NCBI GenBank assembly: GCA_037137575.1
Contig: JBAXKB010000052.1
Span: forward strand, 1-7,062
DNA: 7,062 nucleotides
Reading direction: 5' to 3'
Source: UBA5976 sp037137575
Lineage (GTDB): Bacteria; Actinomycetota; Actinomycetes; S36-B12; UBA5976
Shown one piece after another: positions 1 through 5,059 of the stretch. A program made the position numbers and the translations under genes. Position 1 is the stretch's first letter. Each line of letters opens with the position of its first letter. The notes under the pieces were generated by a model, which worked only from the letters and a program-made list of their open reading frames with translations, was not told the origin of the DNA and searched no databases.

Positions 1-119
1 ACCGCAGCACGCTGGCCCAGTATTTACCGGAATCGGTGCTTGAAAAACTTGAATCAAATAGTTACAACCCGGTGCTACCGGAATCGGTGGATGATGAGCA
101 GGATGAAGAACTCGTTTAG
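1..119 (+). CDS. C-terminal tail of an unrecognised protein (partial, 5' end outside window)
   Basis: An open frame beginning at base 3 runs to a TAG at 117-119 and encodes the last 38 residues of a protein. The tail is acidic (it ends DDEQDEELV) and contains the short string LPES twice, about 20 residues apart. No domain can be recognised from so short a piece. The frame has no internal stop, and the stop codon overlaps the stop of the convergent minus-strand gene by a few bases, as is common between real genes in compact genomes. No terminator hairpin is visible, so transcripts of the two genes probably overlap at their 3' ends. That it is coding is inferred from the open frame and the tight convergent junction. 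Confidence 0.5.
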   Translation, partial: RSTLAQYLPESVLEKLESNSYNPVLPESVDDEQDEELV

Positions 120-454
120 ATACTTCTCGCTTGCTCATCTTCAATTTCATGCATGGTAGACCACACCGAACTGCAAGCATGCGCGAATTTTGTGCCACGG
201 GTAACAGACGCTCTGCTCTTGTAATTCGTGTAATCGGCTGCTGCGATTTCGTTCAGGAGAAAACCCCCGAGCACTAGCTCACTGACGATAACGCGATACG
301 GGTAATCCGCTAAGGGAGTAGCAATAATTTCCGCTTCAGCGAAAACTGCAAGATCACGCAACGACTCTAGATCACGCGCTCTTACTTTAAAATCGCCAGA
401 ACCCGTTGATGTCCGAACCGCTGAAAGAAAACCATTTTGAGTAAAAACCCACAT
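116..454 (-). CDS. Conserved hypothetical protein, MWxFT family, 112 aa
   Basis: This small soluble protein has no signal peptide or membrane segment. It starts MWVFTQNGFLS, then has VRARD (residues 24-28), DYPYR (50-54), DYTNYK (74-79) and a Trp near residue 98. That pattern matches, from memory, a widespread bacterial family of about 110-120 residues with an MW-[ILV]-FT start, a VRAR motif, a D-Y-x-[FY]-R motif and a DYxNFK motif. To my knowledge no member has a proven function. The start is well supported: GTGAGG lies five bases upstream of the ATG. The upstream gap holds the terminator of the ARPP-1 gene and a 16-bp repeat located 24 bases before the start, so this gene probably has its own promoter. 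A catalytic role cannot be assigned from the residues seen. Confidence 0.85.
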   Translation of the reverse strand: MWVFTQNGFLSAVRTSTGSGDFKVRARDLESLRDLAVFAEAEIIATPLADYPYRVIVSELVLGGFLLNEIAAADYTNYKSRASVTRGTKFAHACSSVWSTMHEIEDEQARSI

Positions 455-477
455 AAATACCTCACTAAAGTTTCAAG

Positions 478-493
478 AAATTGGATACAAAAT
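478..493. repeat. 16-bp intergenic repeat, copy 1 (AAATTGGATACAAAAT)
   Basis: The sequence AAATTGGATACAAAAT occurs exactly here and again at 5060-5075, both times outside genes. The core TTGGATACAA is partly self-complementary (TTG...CAA), as in operators of GntR-type repressors. This copy sits 24 bases upstream of the minus-strand gene at 116-454, within the expected promoter zone. A regulatory role is inferred. Confidence 0.45.
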
Positions 494-544
494 TACAAAG
501 AAACTGAAGCGTTGCCGGCACAGGAAATACAGGCGACGCTTCAG
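490..544 (-). terminator. Rho-independent-type terminator of the ARPP-1 gene
   Basis: Two 13-base arms (504-516 and 532-544) form a stem with a single imperfect pair around a 15-base loop. It lies just downstream of the stop codon of the minus-strand gene at 552. Read on the minus strand, the stem is followed by a T-rich stretch (TTTCTTTGTAATTTTG). The position and the T-rich tail fit a terminator acting on the minus strand. Confidence 0.65.
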
Positions 545-551
545 AGTTTGC

Positions 552-1514
552 TTATGCGGCTAACACCAATTCGTGTCGGGCATTAACTACAGCGGTGTGC
601 AATAGGCCGCGCTGGCTTGCCCCGAGCAAACTGCGCATGTCGAGGCGATCACTTGAACCAGTGAACAGGTTAGGCGCAATGTCTGATTCAATTAGCGGCT
701 GATCCATAATGAAGTCTGCGAATCGAACAGCTCGACGGCCTGGAGTGTTCTCGCCTGTTGCGTGTGGAGCGTCAATTGCTACGGCATCCAAAATTGCGCT
801 CAGCTGTTCGCGGAAGGCAAGCTCGTCACTGAAGATTTCTAGCAACACTGGCTGCCCGGATAAACCGATCATCACGCCGTTTTGTCCCGGCAATGGATTA
901 ATTGCCAGTTGCTGCAACTCACGCTTCACCCCATCTGCTAACTGTGCATTGGTACGAATGCGAGCAGTTTCGAAATGATCATTGACAACCATCATGTCGT
1001 CTGTGCGCAAGTTCTTAATGCTTTCTAAAGACGAAGACATACGAGACCCGTAGGTCTTTTCGTAGAAGTTAACTCGCTGCCAAACATCTTGCTGATTCGC
1101 ACGATCGCGCGTGCGAGTGCCGCGACGTAGCCCGCGCAACGCGCCGACAACTGTGATGGGGGCACGACCAGCGAATGCTGTTGGCACTTTACTTCCCCAT
1201 CGCCCCTGCTCTACACAGCGAACTTCAAGATGATCTTGCCTACCGGCACCTAGTAGCACATCGGCAGTTAGGACTCGGGTTTGTAGCCCGCCATACAAAA
1301 TGGTGCCTTCAGGAATGAGAACTGTCTTGTCTGACTGATTGGTCACGGTTAACGTTCCAACACTTGCAGATTCAAGTTCATTGATTTCCAACCCAGCGGG
1401 GGCCGAAGTTATGTATTGCTCATCGGTACGACCTTCAGACCAAACGGGGAAAACGGTAATCGGACCAATGTGTGTTCCGGCTCCAACATGGAACCTATTT
1501 GCTAATGCAGGCAT
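552..1514 (-). CDS. ARPP-1 (DUF6569) family protein, 320 aa
   Basis: I assign this to the ARPP-1 family (ARG and Rhodanese-Phosphatase-superfamily-associated Protein; DUF6569). The basis is an N-terminal TVFPV strand, a central LIPEG...GG...RVL block, the signature CVEQGRW (about residues 100-106 from the chosen start) and a following QQDVWQRV...SSSL block. From memory these are the family hallmarks. No member has an established enzymatic activity that I know of; the family is predicted to take part in NAD/ADP-ribose-linked systems. Length is close to the usual 300 residues and no signal peptide is seen. An in-frame TTG at 1523 lies directly against GAAAGG (1524-1529), whereas the ATG at 1512-1514 is nine bases from it, so the ATG is chosen. 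The gene diverges from an NrtR-like regulator and two rhodanese/phosphatase-fold enzymes lie about 1 kb away, matching the context that named the family. Control by the palindrome at 1534-1557 is likely. Confidence 0.85.
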   Translation of the reverse strand: MPALANRFHVGAGTHIGPITVFPVWSEGRTDEQYITSAPAGLEINELESASVGTLTVTNQSDKTVLIPEGTILYGGLQTRVLTADVLLGAGRQDHLEVRCVEQGRWGSKVPTAFAGRAPITVVGALRGLRRGTRTRDRANQQDVWQRVNFYEKTYGSRMSSSLESIKNLRTDDMMVVNDHFETARIRTNAQLADGVKRELQQLAINPLPGQNGVMIGLSGQPVLLEIFSDELAFREQLSAILDAVAIDAPHATGENTPGRRAVRFADFIMDQPLIESDIAPNLFTGSSDRLDMRSLLGASQRGLLHTAVVNARHELVLAA

Positions 1515-1523
1515 CTTTACCAA

Positions 1524-1529
1524 CCTTTC
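1524..1529 (-). promoter_or_regulatory. Ribosome binding site GAAAGG that sets the ARPP-1 start
   Basis: Read on the minus strand, GAAAGG is nine bases before the ATG at 1512-1514 but directly touches the longer-frame TTG at 1521-1523. This favours the ATG and shortens the protein by three residues. Confidence 0.7.
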
Positions 1530-1533
1530 GAGT

Positions 1534-1557
1534 AATTAGCGCAATGTTGCGTTAATT
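1534..1557. promoter_or_regulatory. 24-bp near-palindromic operator, candidate NrtR-type site
   Basis: The arms AATTAGCGCAA (1534-1544) and TTGCGTTAATT (1547-1557) are inverted repeats with one mismatch around a 2-base centre. The site sits between two divergent genes, one of which encodes an NrtR-like regulator. It overlaps the minus-strand -10 box and the predicted transcription start of the ARPP-1 gene, so bound protein should block that promoter. NrtR proteins are known to bind palindromes of roughly 20 bp near their own and target genes. Assignment to this particular regulator is inferred from location. Confidence 0.65.
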
Positions 1558-1560
1558 GTA
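1555..1560 (-). promoter_or_regulatory. -10 box TACAAT for the ARPP-1 gene
   Basis: TACAAT on the minus strand matches the sigma-70 -10 consensus at five of six bases. The start would fall near 1548, about 34 bases before the ATG, leaving room for the ribosome binding site. No good -35 box is seen at 16-18 bases. Confidence 0.45.
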
Positions 1561-1590
1561 GCACACGTTTACGCAGAAATGAGTTAATCT

Positions 1591-2511
1591 ATGAATATGC
1601 CTGAAAATAAGGACTTTCCAGAGTCAGACTTTGATGACAGTTCGTTCCAAATCGACACTGAGATCGAGATGAAAACTGTCACTTTTGACTCCCCAATTAG
1701 AAATTTTTTGCGTCATCTTCCACTTGAAAAACACCTACCCAAACTGAGTCCCAATTGGATTCAACCCGATCTAGAATCGGACCTCACTCAATTCCCTCGC
1801 CCCAGCGTGGCAGCCGATGTAGCTGTACTTTCAGTAATCGATTTTGAAGGCCGACCAAGTTTGGTAGCCCTTGCTACGCGCAGAGGCCCGGGCCACGAAG
1901 AAGGCACCTGGGCTTTACCGGGTCGCATGCTTCGGGAACATGAAACTTTGGATAAAACCGCATACGATGCCGTTAGTTTCAAACTTGGTATCGATGAAAT
2001 TGAACTTTATCAACTTCGGGTATTCGATGAACCAGATCGCGATCCGCGCGGTTGGGTACTCTCGGTTGCTCACATCGCAACTGTGCCTGCGCAAGTAGCC
2101 GAGCGGGCGCTTGTGAGTGCCGATGTTGCCGCAATCTTGGTTACCGATGGCGGTTACCACTTTCCAAGTAATCAAACAGACCTACCTTACGAACAACGTC
2201 AGATTTTGCGTGAGGCCGTCAAAGAACTTCGTCGTCGCTATTCACTACTGCCCGATCCAGGACTCATTCTTCCGGACGAGTTCACCCTCTCGCAGCTACG
2301 AGAAGTTCACGAAGCAATTCAAGATACTGAAATCGCACCAGACACATTCCGCCGAGAGATGTTGCCGAACTTGAAGGCAACTGGTCATCGAGCCGAAGGA
2401 TCTGTTGGTAAGCCCGCAATGATGTATCGCCGCAAAGACCTCAGAGACAGCACAGTACGCACAAGCCGAATGCTCTCGGCCCGCATGGTCTCTACCGATG
2501 ACTTTATGTAA
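1591..2511 (+). CDS. nrtR: NrtR-like transcriptional regulator (degenerate Nudix domain plus winged helix), 306 aa
   Basis: This is a predicted DNA-binding repressor of the NrtR (Nudix-related transcriptional regulator) family, whose members sense ADP-ribose or related NAD metabolites. Residues about 73-190 form a Nudix fold. The Nudix box (from LPGR near 109 to LGI near 134) keeps the end glycines but lacks the catalytic REUXEE acids (DAVSFK in their place), which fits a sensor rather than a hydrolase. FDEPDRDPRGW (145-155) is typical of NrtR. Residues about 225-281 (FTLSQLREVHE...GKPAMMYR) match the family's C-terminal winged helix. The first ~70 residues are an acidic, probably disordered extension; typical members have about 220-250 residues in total, so this one is long. 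No clear Shine-Dalgarno precedes the ATG; M3 or M27 are possible alternatives. It diverges from the ARPP-1 gene across a palindrome and converges on a phosphatase gene nine bases away. Confidence 0.85.
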   Translation: MNMPENKDFPESDFDDSSFQIDTEIEMKTVTFDSPIRNFLRHLPLEKHLPKLSPNWIQPDLESDLTQFPRPSVAADVAVLSVIDFEGRPSLVALATRRGPGHEEGTWALPGRMLREHETLDKTAYDAVSFKLGIDEIELYQLRVFDEPDRDPRGWVLSVAHIATVPAQVAERALVSADVAAILVTDGGYHFPSNQTDLPYEQRQILREAVKELRRRYSLLPDPGLILPDEFTLSQLREVHEAIQDTEIAPDTFRREMLPNLKATGHRAEGSVGKPAMMYRRKDLRDSTVRTSRMLSARMVSTDDFM

Positions 2512-2520
2512 TTGTCAGGA

Positions 2521-3048
2521 TTAAGAATCACTTTTCGTCCCACTTTCAGTTACTAATTTTGAATCTTTAGCCAACAGCCAGTCGACGTAATCTTTGTTAC
2601 ACAACACCAAGGAGCTTCTGGTTTTGCGAAGGTGATCAATAGTTTCTTTGGCGCAATAGCCGTAATTCATTAAAACCATCGCCACAAGAAGTCCCGAGCG
2701 ATTAAGCCCCGATAGACAGCGAACTAGAACATTTTTGCCAAGCTCCAATTCATAGCAAATAAGTCGCACCAAGAAGTTAAGGTCTTCTTCGTTGAACTCA
2801 CTGACTTCGCCATCTTGAAATGGTTGCCGAATTTCTCGGACAAACCAATCCACCGGATTACTCCATGCGTGCAGACTCACGACCGTGTCGAAGTTTTGCT
2901 TGGTTATTCGTGGTTCAAGTAATTCTGAGCGACCGATGGTGTCATCATCATCAGTGCCGCCCATCCAGAGATTCGGATAAACCTCTGTCCAAACTTCCTT
3001 TGGCATCAACTCCGCGTAGGTGCCAAGGCCTTCACTTTTTCCTGTCAT
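2521..3048 (-). CDS. Dual-specificity/tyrosine phosphatase-like protein, 175 aa (paralog 1)
   Basis: This is a predicted cysteine-dependent phosphatase of the rhodanese/phosphatase superfamily. The catalytic loop VLVRCLSGLNRSG contains Cys111 and Arg117 in the CX5R arrangement. The residue before the Cys is Arg rather than the usual His. Asp79 in FQDGE is a plausible general acid. The N-terminal LWMGGTDDDDT and the central NPVDWFVREIRQPF are shared with the neighbouring paralog at 3111-3653. Its length is normal for a minimal dual-specificity phosphatase, with no signal peptide or membrane segment. AAGGAG lies four bases before the ATG, fixing the start. It is the second gene of a two-gene minus-strand unit, and it ends nine bases from the convergent NrtR-like gene with no terminator between them. 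The substrate could be phosphoprotein or a phosphorylated nucleotide such as an ADP-ribose derivative; context favours the second, but this is inference. Confidence 0.85.
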   Translation of the reverse strand: MTGKSEGLGTYAELMPKEVWTEVYPNLWMGGTDDDDTIGRSELLEPRITKQNFDTVVSLHAWSNPVDWFVREIRQPFQDGEVSEFNEEDLNFLVRLICYELELGKNVLVRCLSGLNRSGLLVAMVLMNYGYCAKETIDHLRKTRSSLVLCNKDYVDWLLAKDSKLVTESGTKSDS

Positions 3049-3052
3049 TTTT

Positions 3053-3058
3053 CTCCTT
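3053..3058 (-). promoter_or_regulatory. Strong ribosome binding site AAGGAG of phosphatase paralog 1
   Basis: On the minus strand AAGGAG precedes the ATG at 3046-3048 by four bases. Its strength suggests the downstream gene is translated independently of its upstream neighbour. Confidence 0.6.
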
Positions 3059-3107
3059 TTCTGTAGTTGGTTTGGTCTTGCGAATAGTTGTTAATTGTTT
3101 GGTCTAT

Positions 3108-3137
3108 CGGTTAAGCAGCCGATCGGCTACTTAACCG
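3108..3137. other. Long hairpin across the stop codon of phosphatase paralog 2
   Basis: CGGTTAAG (3108-3115) pairs with CTTAACCG (3130-3137), and between them lies the perfect palindrome AGCCGATCGGCT (3117-3128), with only one mismatched pair (3116/3129). The stem of about 13 pairs covers the TAA of the upstream gene at 3111-3113. No T-run follows on either strand, so it is not a standard terminator. It could slow ribosomes or stabilise one part of the two-gene transcript. Confidence 0.55.
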
Positions 3138-3653
3138 CTCGATATGAGCCGGCGCCTCTTCACGTAACCAACTAACGAAGTGATTATTGAAAAGTGCATG
3201 TTGCGAACGACGCTCACGAATCATGTCGATGGCTTCATCAGCCTCGTACCCGGCCATCATCAAGGTGAGCGCAGTAATCAAGCCCGAACGATTTAGGCCG
3301 GCCTGGCAGCGAATTAATACGCGCTCGCCTTCCGACCAGCGATCGAGGGCCCACTTTGCAATCCGAAGTACCCGATCGATATCCACGTCGAACATGTTGC
3401 CGTCACCAAATCCGTAACGTAACTCTTCAACGCCCCAGCTGAATGGATTGGCCCATGCGTAAAGCGTTACTGCAGCATCAAAAGGCGCACAGTAGTCAAG
3501 ACCTGGTGCATACACAGCGAAGTCAACGGTGTCGTCATCTGCGGTTCCGCCCATGTAAAGCCCAGACAGAATTTCTGAGTAGAGCTCGCTCGGATAAGCC
3601 GACTCCTCATGCCAACGTGGTGCGATTAAGTTTTCTGATGATTCTTCGTTCAT
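3111..3653 (-). CDS. Dual-specificity/tyrosine phosphatase-like protein, 180 aa (paralog 2)
   Basis: This is a second predicted cysteine-dependent phosphatase, clearly paralogous to the gene at 2521-3048. The catalytic loop VLIRCQAGLNRSG has Cys116 and Arg122 (CX5R), again with Arg where His normally precedes the Cys. Asp84 in FGDGN is the likely general acid. Shared landmarks are LYMGGTADDDT (32-42), NPFSWGVEELRYGF (69-82) and the C-terminal GYEADEAIDMIRERRS (135-150). No export signal is present. AAAGGGG about seven bases before the ATG supports the start. It is the first gene of the minus-strand pair, with 62 bases and a hairpin before paralog 1. It diverges from the ECF-like sigma gene at 3797. 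Both copies keep the catalytic residues, so they probably differ in substrate rather than one being decayed. Confidence 0.86.
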   Translation of the reverse strand: MNEESSENLIAPRWHEESAYPSELYSEILSGLYMGGTADDDTVDFAVYAPGLDYCAPFDAAVTLYAWANPFSWGVEELRYGFGDGNMFDVDIDRVLRIAKWALDRWSEGERVLIRCQAGLNRSGLITALTLMMAGYEADEAIDMIRERRSQHALFNNHFVSWLREEAPAHIERLSSRSAA

Positions 3654-3682
3654 TTGATTCCCCTTTCTAAGGTCTCTACTTA

Positions 3683-3712
3683 CTTAGACGAATGAGAACC
3701 CCCAAACATCAA
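3683..3712 (-). promoter_or_regulatory. Predicted promoter of the phosphatase pair
   Basis: On the minus strand TTGATG (3707-3712) and TCTAAG (3683-3688) are 18 bases apart and each matches four of six consensus bases. Transcription would start near 3676, giving a leader of about 22 bases that holds the ribosome binding site. Confidence 0.4.
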
Positions 3713-3749
3713 CAACTAATTTGAAAAACTTTTTGCTCGGCTGAAATTC

Positions 3750-3764
3750 CCCATTTTTCATGGG
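3750..3764. promoter_or_regulatory. Short inverted repeat CCCAT-5-ATGGG upstream of the sigma gene
   Basis: CCCAT (3750-3754) and ATGGG (3760-3764) flank five bases in the divergent gap, about 35-45 bases before the ATG at 3797. The position suits an operator or a -35 region element. The evidence is only the symmetry and location. Confidence 0.25.
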
Positions 3765-3796
3765 ATTTGTCACCTGTCAGTGCAACAATTACTGCC

Positions 3797-4357
3797 ATGA
3801 GCGCACCAAGACCCCCACACATGCCTAATTCACTCGAAATCAAAGAGTTGATGGATTACGCGCGTAAGAGGGCCAGGCAACAAACGAGAAATGTTGACTG
3901 GGCCGAAGATGCTGTAGCTGAAGCTTTTGCTCGACTCTCTGCTAGGAGTGACTGGCCAGACGGCCCTAAAGGCTGGATCTCGACCGTAGTTCGAAACATC
4001 ATCATCGATAGATCACGCCAAAAGTTCGAAGCTGATCGGGTGCAACTTCCATCCCCGATTAACGCCGAAGAGACCAGCGATGCAAACATTGATTTTGAGT
4101 CGCTTGTTAGCGACCTGATGGCATCAAGACGAACAAGTGAGCTGGTGTTCTTACGGGCTGCAGTGAGAGAAATGCGCGACCAAGTATCGGACAAAGAATG
4201 GGAACTATTGCTGGCCTCGTATGAAGGACTAAGTCATCAAGAAATTGCCGATGTACTCGGTTACGCAAGTGCTGCAACGGTAACCCAAACACTTTCCCGG
4301 ATTCGAAAGAAGCTGAAGCTAAGTCTTTCGGAGTGGGATTTCGACCAACTTAGTTAG
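3797..4357 (+). CDS. ECF-like sigma-70 family factor, 186 aa (paralog A)
   Basis: This is a predicted alternative sigma factor that would direct RNA polymerase to a small set of promoters. Region 2 spans about residues 34-75: WAEDAVAEAFARL, then a GWISTVVRNIIIDRSR block typical of regions 2.3-2.4. Region 4 spans about 132-175 with a helix-turn-helix (SHQEIADVLGYASAATVTQTLSRIRKK). The linker has no extra domain and no anti-sigma gene lies nearby. The frame extends back to a TTG at 3767, but the ATG at 3797 is more likely; another ATG lies at 3821. No Shine-Dalgarno is visible. AACAAT at 3784-3789 would place transcription start on or next to the ATG, suggesting a leaderless message. The stop overlaps the convergent whiB stop by eight bases. 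The factor at 6323-6913 is a paralog, sharing R-NIIID and GY-SA-x-V-x-Q motifs. Confidence 0.82.
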   Translation: MSAPRPPHMPNSLEIKELMDYARKRARQQTRNVDWAEDAVAEAFARLSARSDWPDGPKGWISTVVRNIIIDRSRQKFEADRVQLPSPINAEETSDANIDFESLVSDLMASRRTSELVFLRAAVREMRDQVSDKEWELLLASYEGLSHQEIADVLGYASAATVTQTLSRIRKKLKLSLSEWDFDQLS

Positions 4358-4796
4358 GTCGAAATGGAGACCAACCAAGATTTTGAACACGCTTACGCTC
4401 TTTATCTCGCCACCGGTAAATCGTGCGCTCAGTTTTGCCGTACTTGATTGCTAAATCAGCAGCTGGTTTATCGCTCCAGATGTCTTGCATCCATTCCAAA
4501 TTTTCACGACGCTTTTCCATCGAAATAAATTTGCGTTTGCCACGCCGCGCCTTTGCCCGATCCTTGCCATCCATGCCACCCCAGATACCTGAATCTTCAT
4601 TTTCGATTCCCCACTGAGCGCACTTCTGCTTCACCGGACAGTCACGGCAAATCTTTTTAGCAAGGACGGTTTTCTTGTGATCTTCATCGTCAAATACCTT
4701 CGGGTCTGGCGTGCCTACGCAGTCCCCATCTGAGAGGAAAGTTGGCCACTTCATGGCTGCAATTTCGGCTAATAATTCACTATGTTCTGACTGCAT
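4350..4796 (-). CDS. WhiB-family iron-sulfur regulator with extra C-terminal helix-turn-helix, 148 aa
   Basis: This is an actinobacterial transcription regulator predicted to bind a [4Fe-4S] cluster and work with the main sigma factor. The four cluster cysteines are Cys26, Cys50, Cys53 and Cys59 (C-X23-C-X2-C-X5-C), followed by the sigma-contact turn GIWGG (70-74) and a basic stretch KAKARRGKRKF-like (80-90). Most WhiB proteins end soon after this basic stretch. Here about 58 more residues follow, and 107-135 (WSDKPAADLAIKYGKTERTIYRWRDKERK) read as a helix-turn-helix of the transposase/Myb-like kind. This gives two possible DNA contacts. AGGA seven bases before the ATG supports the start. A -10 box lies at 4821-4826, and farther upstream are an SOS-like box and small ORFs. 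Which of the WhiB1-7 groups it belongs to cannot be decided from sequence alone. Confidence 0.9.
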   Translation of the reverse strand: MQSEHSELLAEIAAMKWPTFLSDGDCVGTPDPKVFDDEDHKKTVLAKKICRDCPVKQKCAQWGIENEDSGIWGGMDGKDRAKARRGKRKFISMEKRRENLEWMQDIWSDKPAADLAIKYGKTERTIYRWRDKERKRVQNLGWSPFRPN

Positions 4797-4820
4797 TTTC
4801 TCGTCCTATCTGTAGTTTCA

Positions 4821-4855
4821 TCTATAAATTTTTGGGGTCTTACTCAGTTTCAGTT
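4821..4855 (-). promoter_or_regulatory. Proximal whiB promoter with a tandem hexamer at the -35 position
   Basis: On the minus strand TATAGA (4821-4826) is a fair -10 box about 25 bases before the whiB start. Exactly 17 bases upstream lies AACTGA (4844-4849), preceded directly by a second AACTGA (4850-4855). The hexamer is a poor -35, so the direct repeat may be where an activator binds. Confidence 0.4.
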
Positions 4856-4884
4856 CACGTTGCGCTTATTGGAAAAGTTGCAGG

Positions 4885-4947
4885 CTATGAGGCGATCGCC
4901 AGCCTAGCTCGACACAAAATATTCCTTGATTTATACAGGTTTTCCAT
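4885..4947 (-). CDS. Possible 20-aa small ORF in the whiB leader
   Basis: An ATG at 4945-4947 starts 20 codons ending in TAG at 4885-4887. The peptide begins MENLYKSRNI, is basic and contains one Cys. An excellent AGAAGGAG (4957-4964) precedes the ATG by nine bases. Just upstream lie a possible -10 box and the LexA-type site. The 3' half includes the palindrome GGCGATCGCC (4891-4900), followed by a short AGGCT/AGCCT stem. It could be an SOS-controlled small protein or a leader peptide upstream of whiB. Small ORFs upstream of whiB7-type genes are known, but equivalence here is not shown. Such a short frame could also arise by chance. Confidence 0.35.
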   Translation of the reverse strand: MENLYKSRNILCRARLAIAS

Positions 4948-4970
4948 GGTTTGTGTCTCCTTCTCGAGGT

Positions 4971-5003
4971 GTTAAATCTGGTTCGAACAGATGTTCTAAG
5001 TTG
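4971..5003 (-). promoter_or_regulatory. LexA-type SOS box inside a possible minus-strand promoter
   Basis: TCGAAC-AGAT-GTTCTA (4983-4998) matches the Gram-positive LexA consensus CGAAC-RNRY-GTTC at every fixed base. On the minus strand it lies within the 17-base spacer between TTAGAA and TTTAAC (4971-4976), an ideal position for repression. The start would be near 4965, just before the ribosome binding site of the 20-aa ORF. Minus-strand direction is inferred because no plausible plus-strand gene follows until 6323. Confidence 0.55.
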
Positions 5004-5059
5004 GATAGGAATACATTTCTACTCCCCTTTTGTTCTCGGTGCAAGCCCACACCAAGCTC

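Noticed and set aside
3767..3796. Longer TTG-initiated start for the first sigma factor
   Set aside because: No ribosome binding site, and the added residues precede the conserved region 2 without any similarity to the paralog; the ATG at 3797 fits a leaderless start better.
4860..4870. TTGCGCTTATT resembling one half of the NrtR-type palindrome
   Set aside because: Only one arm is present and the other side has no symmetry, so it is likely chance.
4979..4999. GGTTCGAAC resembling a tRNA T-arm
   Set aside because: No acceptor, D or anticodon stems can be folded around it on either strand; the symmetric GAAC-N4-GTTC layout fits a LexA-type box better.
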